DNA of 64,000 nt from Catellatospora vulcania. Lineage in GTDB: Bacteria > Actinomycetota > Actinomycetes > Mycobacteriales > Micromonosporaceae. Below the pieces are notes generated by a model. It ran no database searches. It was not told where the DNA came from and worked only from the letters and a program-made list of their open reading frames with translations. Location: the NCBI RefSeq assembly GCF_009720385.1, contig NZ_ML769302.1, positions 310,001-374,000 of the forward strand, given 5' to 3'. Position numbers and translations under genes: made by a program. Positions 63,453 to 64,000 of the stretch are shown here, piece by piece; position 1 is the first letter of the stretch; each line of letters begins with the position of its first letter.

Positions 63453-64000
63453 GTGCGAGTGCTGGTGGTGGAGGACGAGGACGTGCTGGCCGACGCCGTG
63501 GCCGAGTGGCTGCGGCGCGAGGCGTTCGCCGTCGACGTGGCGTACGACGGGGACACCGCACACGAACGGCTCGCGGTGCACCCGTACGACGTGGTGGTCC
63601 TCGACCGTGACCTGCCGGGGCGGCCGGGCGACGAGCTGTGCCGGGAGATCTCCGACCGGCTGCCACAAACTCGGGTGCTGATGCTGACCGCTGCCGCGGC
63701 CGTGCGCGAGCGGGTCGCCGGGCTGGCGCTGGGCGCCGACGACTACCTGGTCAAGCCGTTCGCGATGGTCGAGCTGGCGGCGCGGGTGCACGCGCTGGCC
63801 CGCCGGGCGGTGCTGCGCAACCCGGCCGTGCTGCAGCGGGCCGGCATCGTGCTCGACCCGGCCCGGCGCACCGCCGAGCGTGGCGGCCGCGACCTCGGCC
63901 TGGCCCGCAAGGAGTTCGCCGTGCTCGCCGAGCTGCTGCGCGCCGACGGGGCCGTGGTCTCCGCCGAGCAGCTGCTCGAACGGGCCTGGGACGAGCACAT
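63453..64000 (+). CDS. OmpR/PhoB-family response regulator, 3' end outside window
   Basis: 182 residues visible from GTG 63453, 6 nt after a CATCAT -10-like box. The receiver domain starts MRVLVVEDEDVLADAV, has the phosphoacceptor Asp in VVLDRDLPG, and the conserved Lys in DDYLVKPF. The winged-helix output domain begins LGLARKEFAVLAELLRADGAVVSAEQLLERAW and is cut off. A sensor kinase gene probably follows. It is divergent from the MacAB-like export operon and likely controls it. Confidence 0.9.
   Translation, partial: MRVLVVEDEDVLADAVAEWLRREAFAVDVAYDGDTAHERLAVHPYDVVVLDRDLPGRPGDELCREISDRLPQTRVLMLTAAAAVRERVAGLALGADDYLVKPFAMVELAARVHALARRAVLRNPAVLQRAGIVLDPARRTAERGGRDLGLARKEFAVLAELLRADGAVVSAEQLLERAWDEH

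Overview
The window is very GC-rich actinobacterial DNA with strong G/C bias at third codon positions. Many genes look leaderless (a TAnnnT -10 box, 6-8 nt, then ATG/GTG). BldC, DUF3073, valine dehydrogenase, SigE-family ECF factors, a tRNA-deaminase-associated protein and GH74/CBM2 glycosidases point to a filamentous actinomycete, most likely Micromonosporaceae (Micromonospora, Actinoplanes, Catellatospora type). The family assignment is an inference from gene content; no 16S gene is present.

Layout. 1-6.4 kb: the end of one GH74 xyloglucanase with a CBM2, a second Tat-exported GH74 enzyme, a CrtI-type desaturase coupled to idi, and a CE4 polysaccharide deacetylase lipoprotein. 6.4-7.8 kb: tRNA-Glu, tRNA-Asp and tRNA-Phe, followed by a small island bounded by a second copy of the tRNA-Phe 3' end and carrying an IS256-type transposase remnant. 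7.9-12.5 kb: an orphan protein, a methyltransferase, a GNAT acetyltransferase and a branched-chain-amino-acid-type substrate-binding lipoprotein whose two lobes appear in swapped order. 12.6-22.8 kb: a PrsW-type membrane protease operon, then a TetR gene followed by a two-permease, two-ATPase ABC operon. 22.9-29.5 kb: bldC, valine dehydrogenase, DUF3073, a two-gene RiPP locus (radical SAM/SPASM maturase plus a 61-aa precursor with four aromatic triads), and a membrane protein with a 16-Asp run and a long Gln/Gly/Tyr-rich tail.

29.6-43.5 kb is dominated by purine synthesis: purF and purM on the plus strand, purS-purQ-purL and purB on the minus strand. Between them lie SoxR divergent from a split transketolase, a degenerate GT51 protein, an ECF sigma/anti-sigma pair and a GDT1-family transporter. 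43.5-49.1 kb holds a VapBC module with paired operators, a second ECF sigma pair, and a fadA2/fabG4/htdX-like lipid locus with a 20-bp palindrome between the divergent genes. 49.1-64 kb contains tadA with its partner, prephenate dehydrogenase, a beta-propeller protein, an M48 peptidase operon, a PHP phosphoesterase, an EamA transporter, a DUF885 peptidase, and a MacAB-like export operon with a lipoprotein divergent from an OmpR-type response regulator cut by the window end.

Long perfect intergenic inverted repeats are unusually common and mostly sit between convergent genes. Two of them share a core. The most unusual items are the RiPP locus, the apparently permuted binding protein, the tRNA-Phe island and the low-complexity membrane protein.
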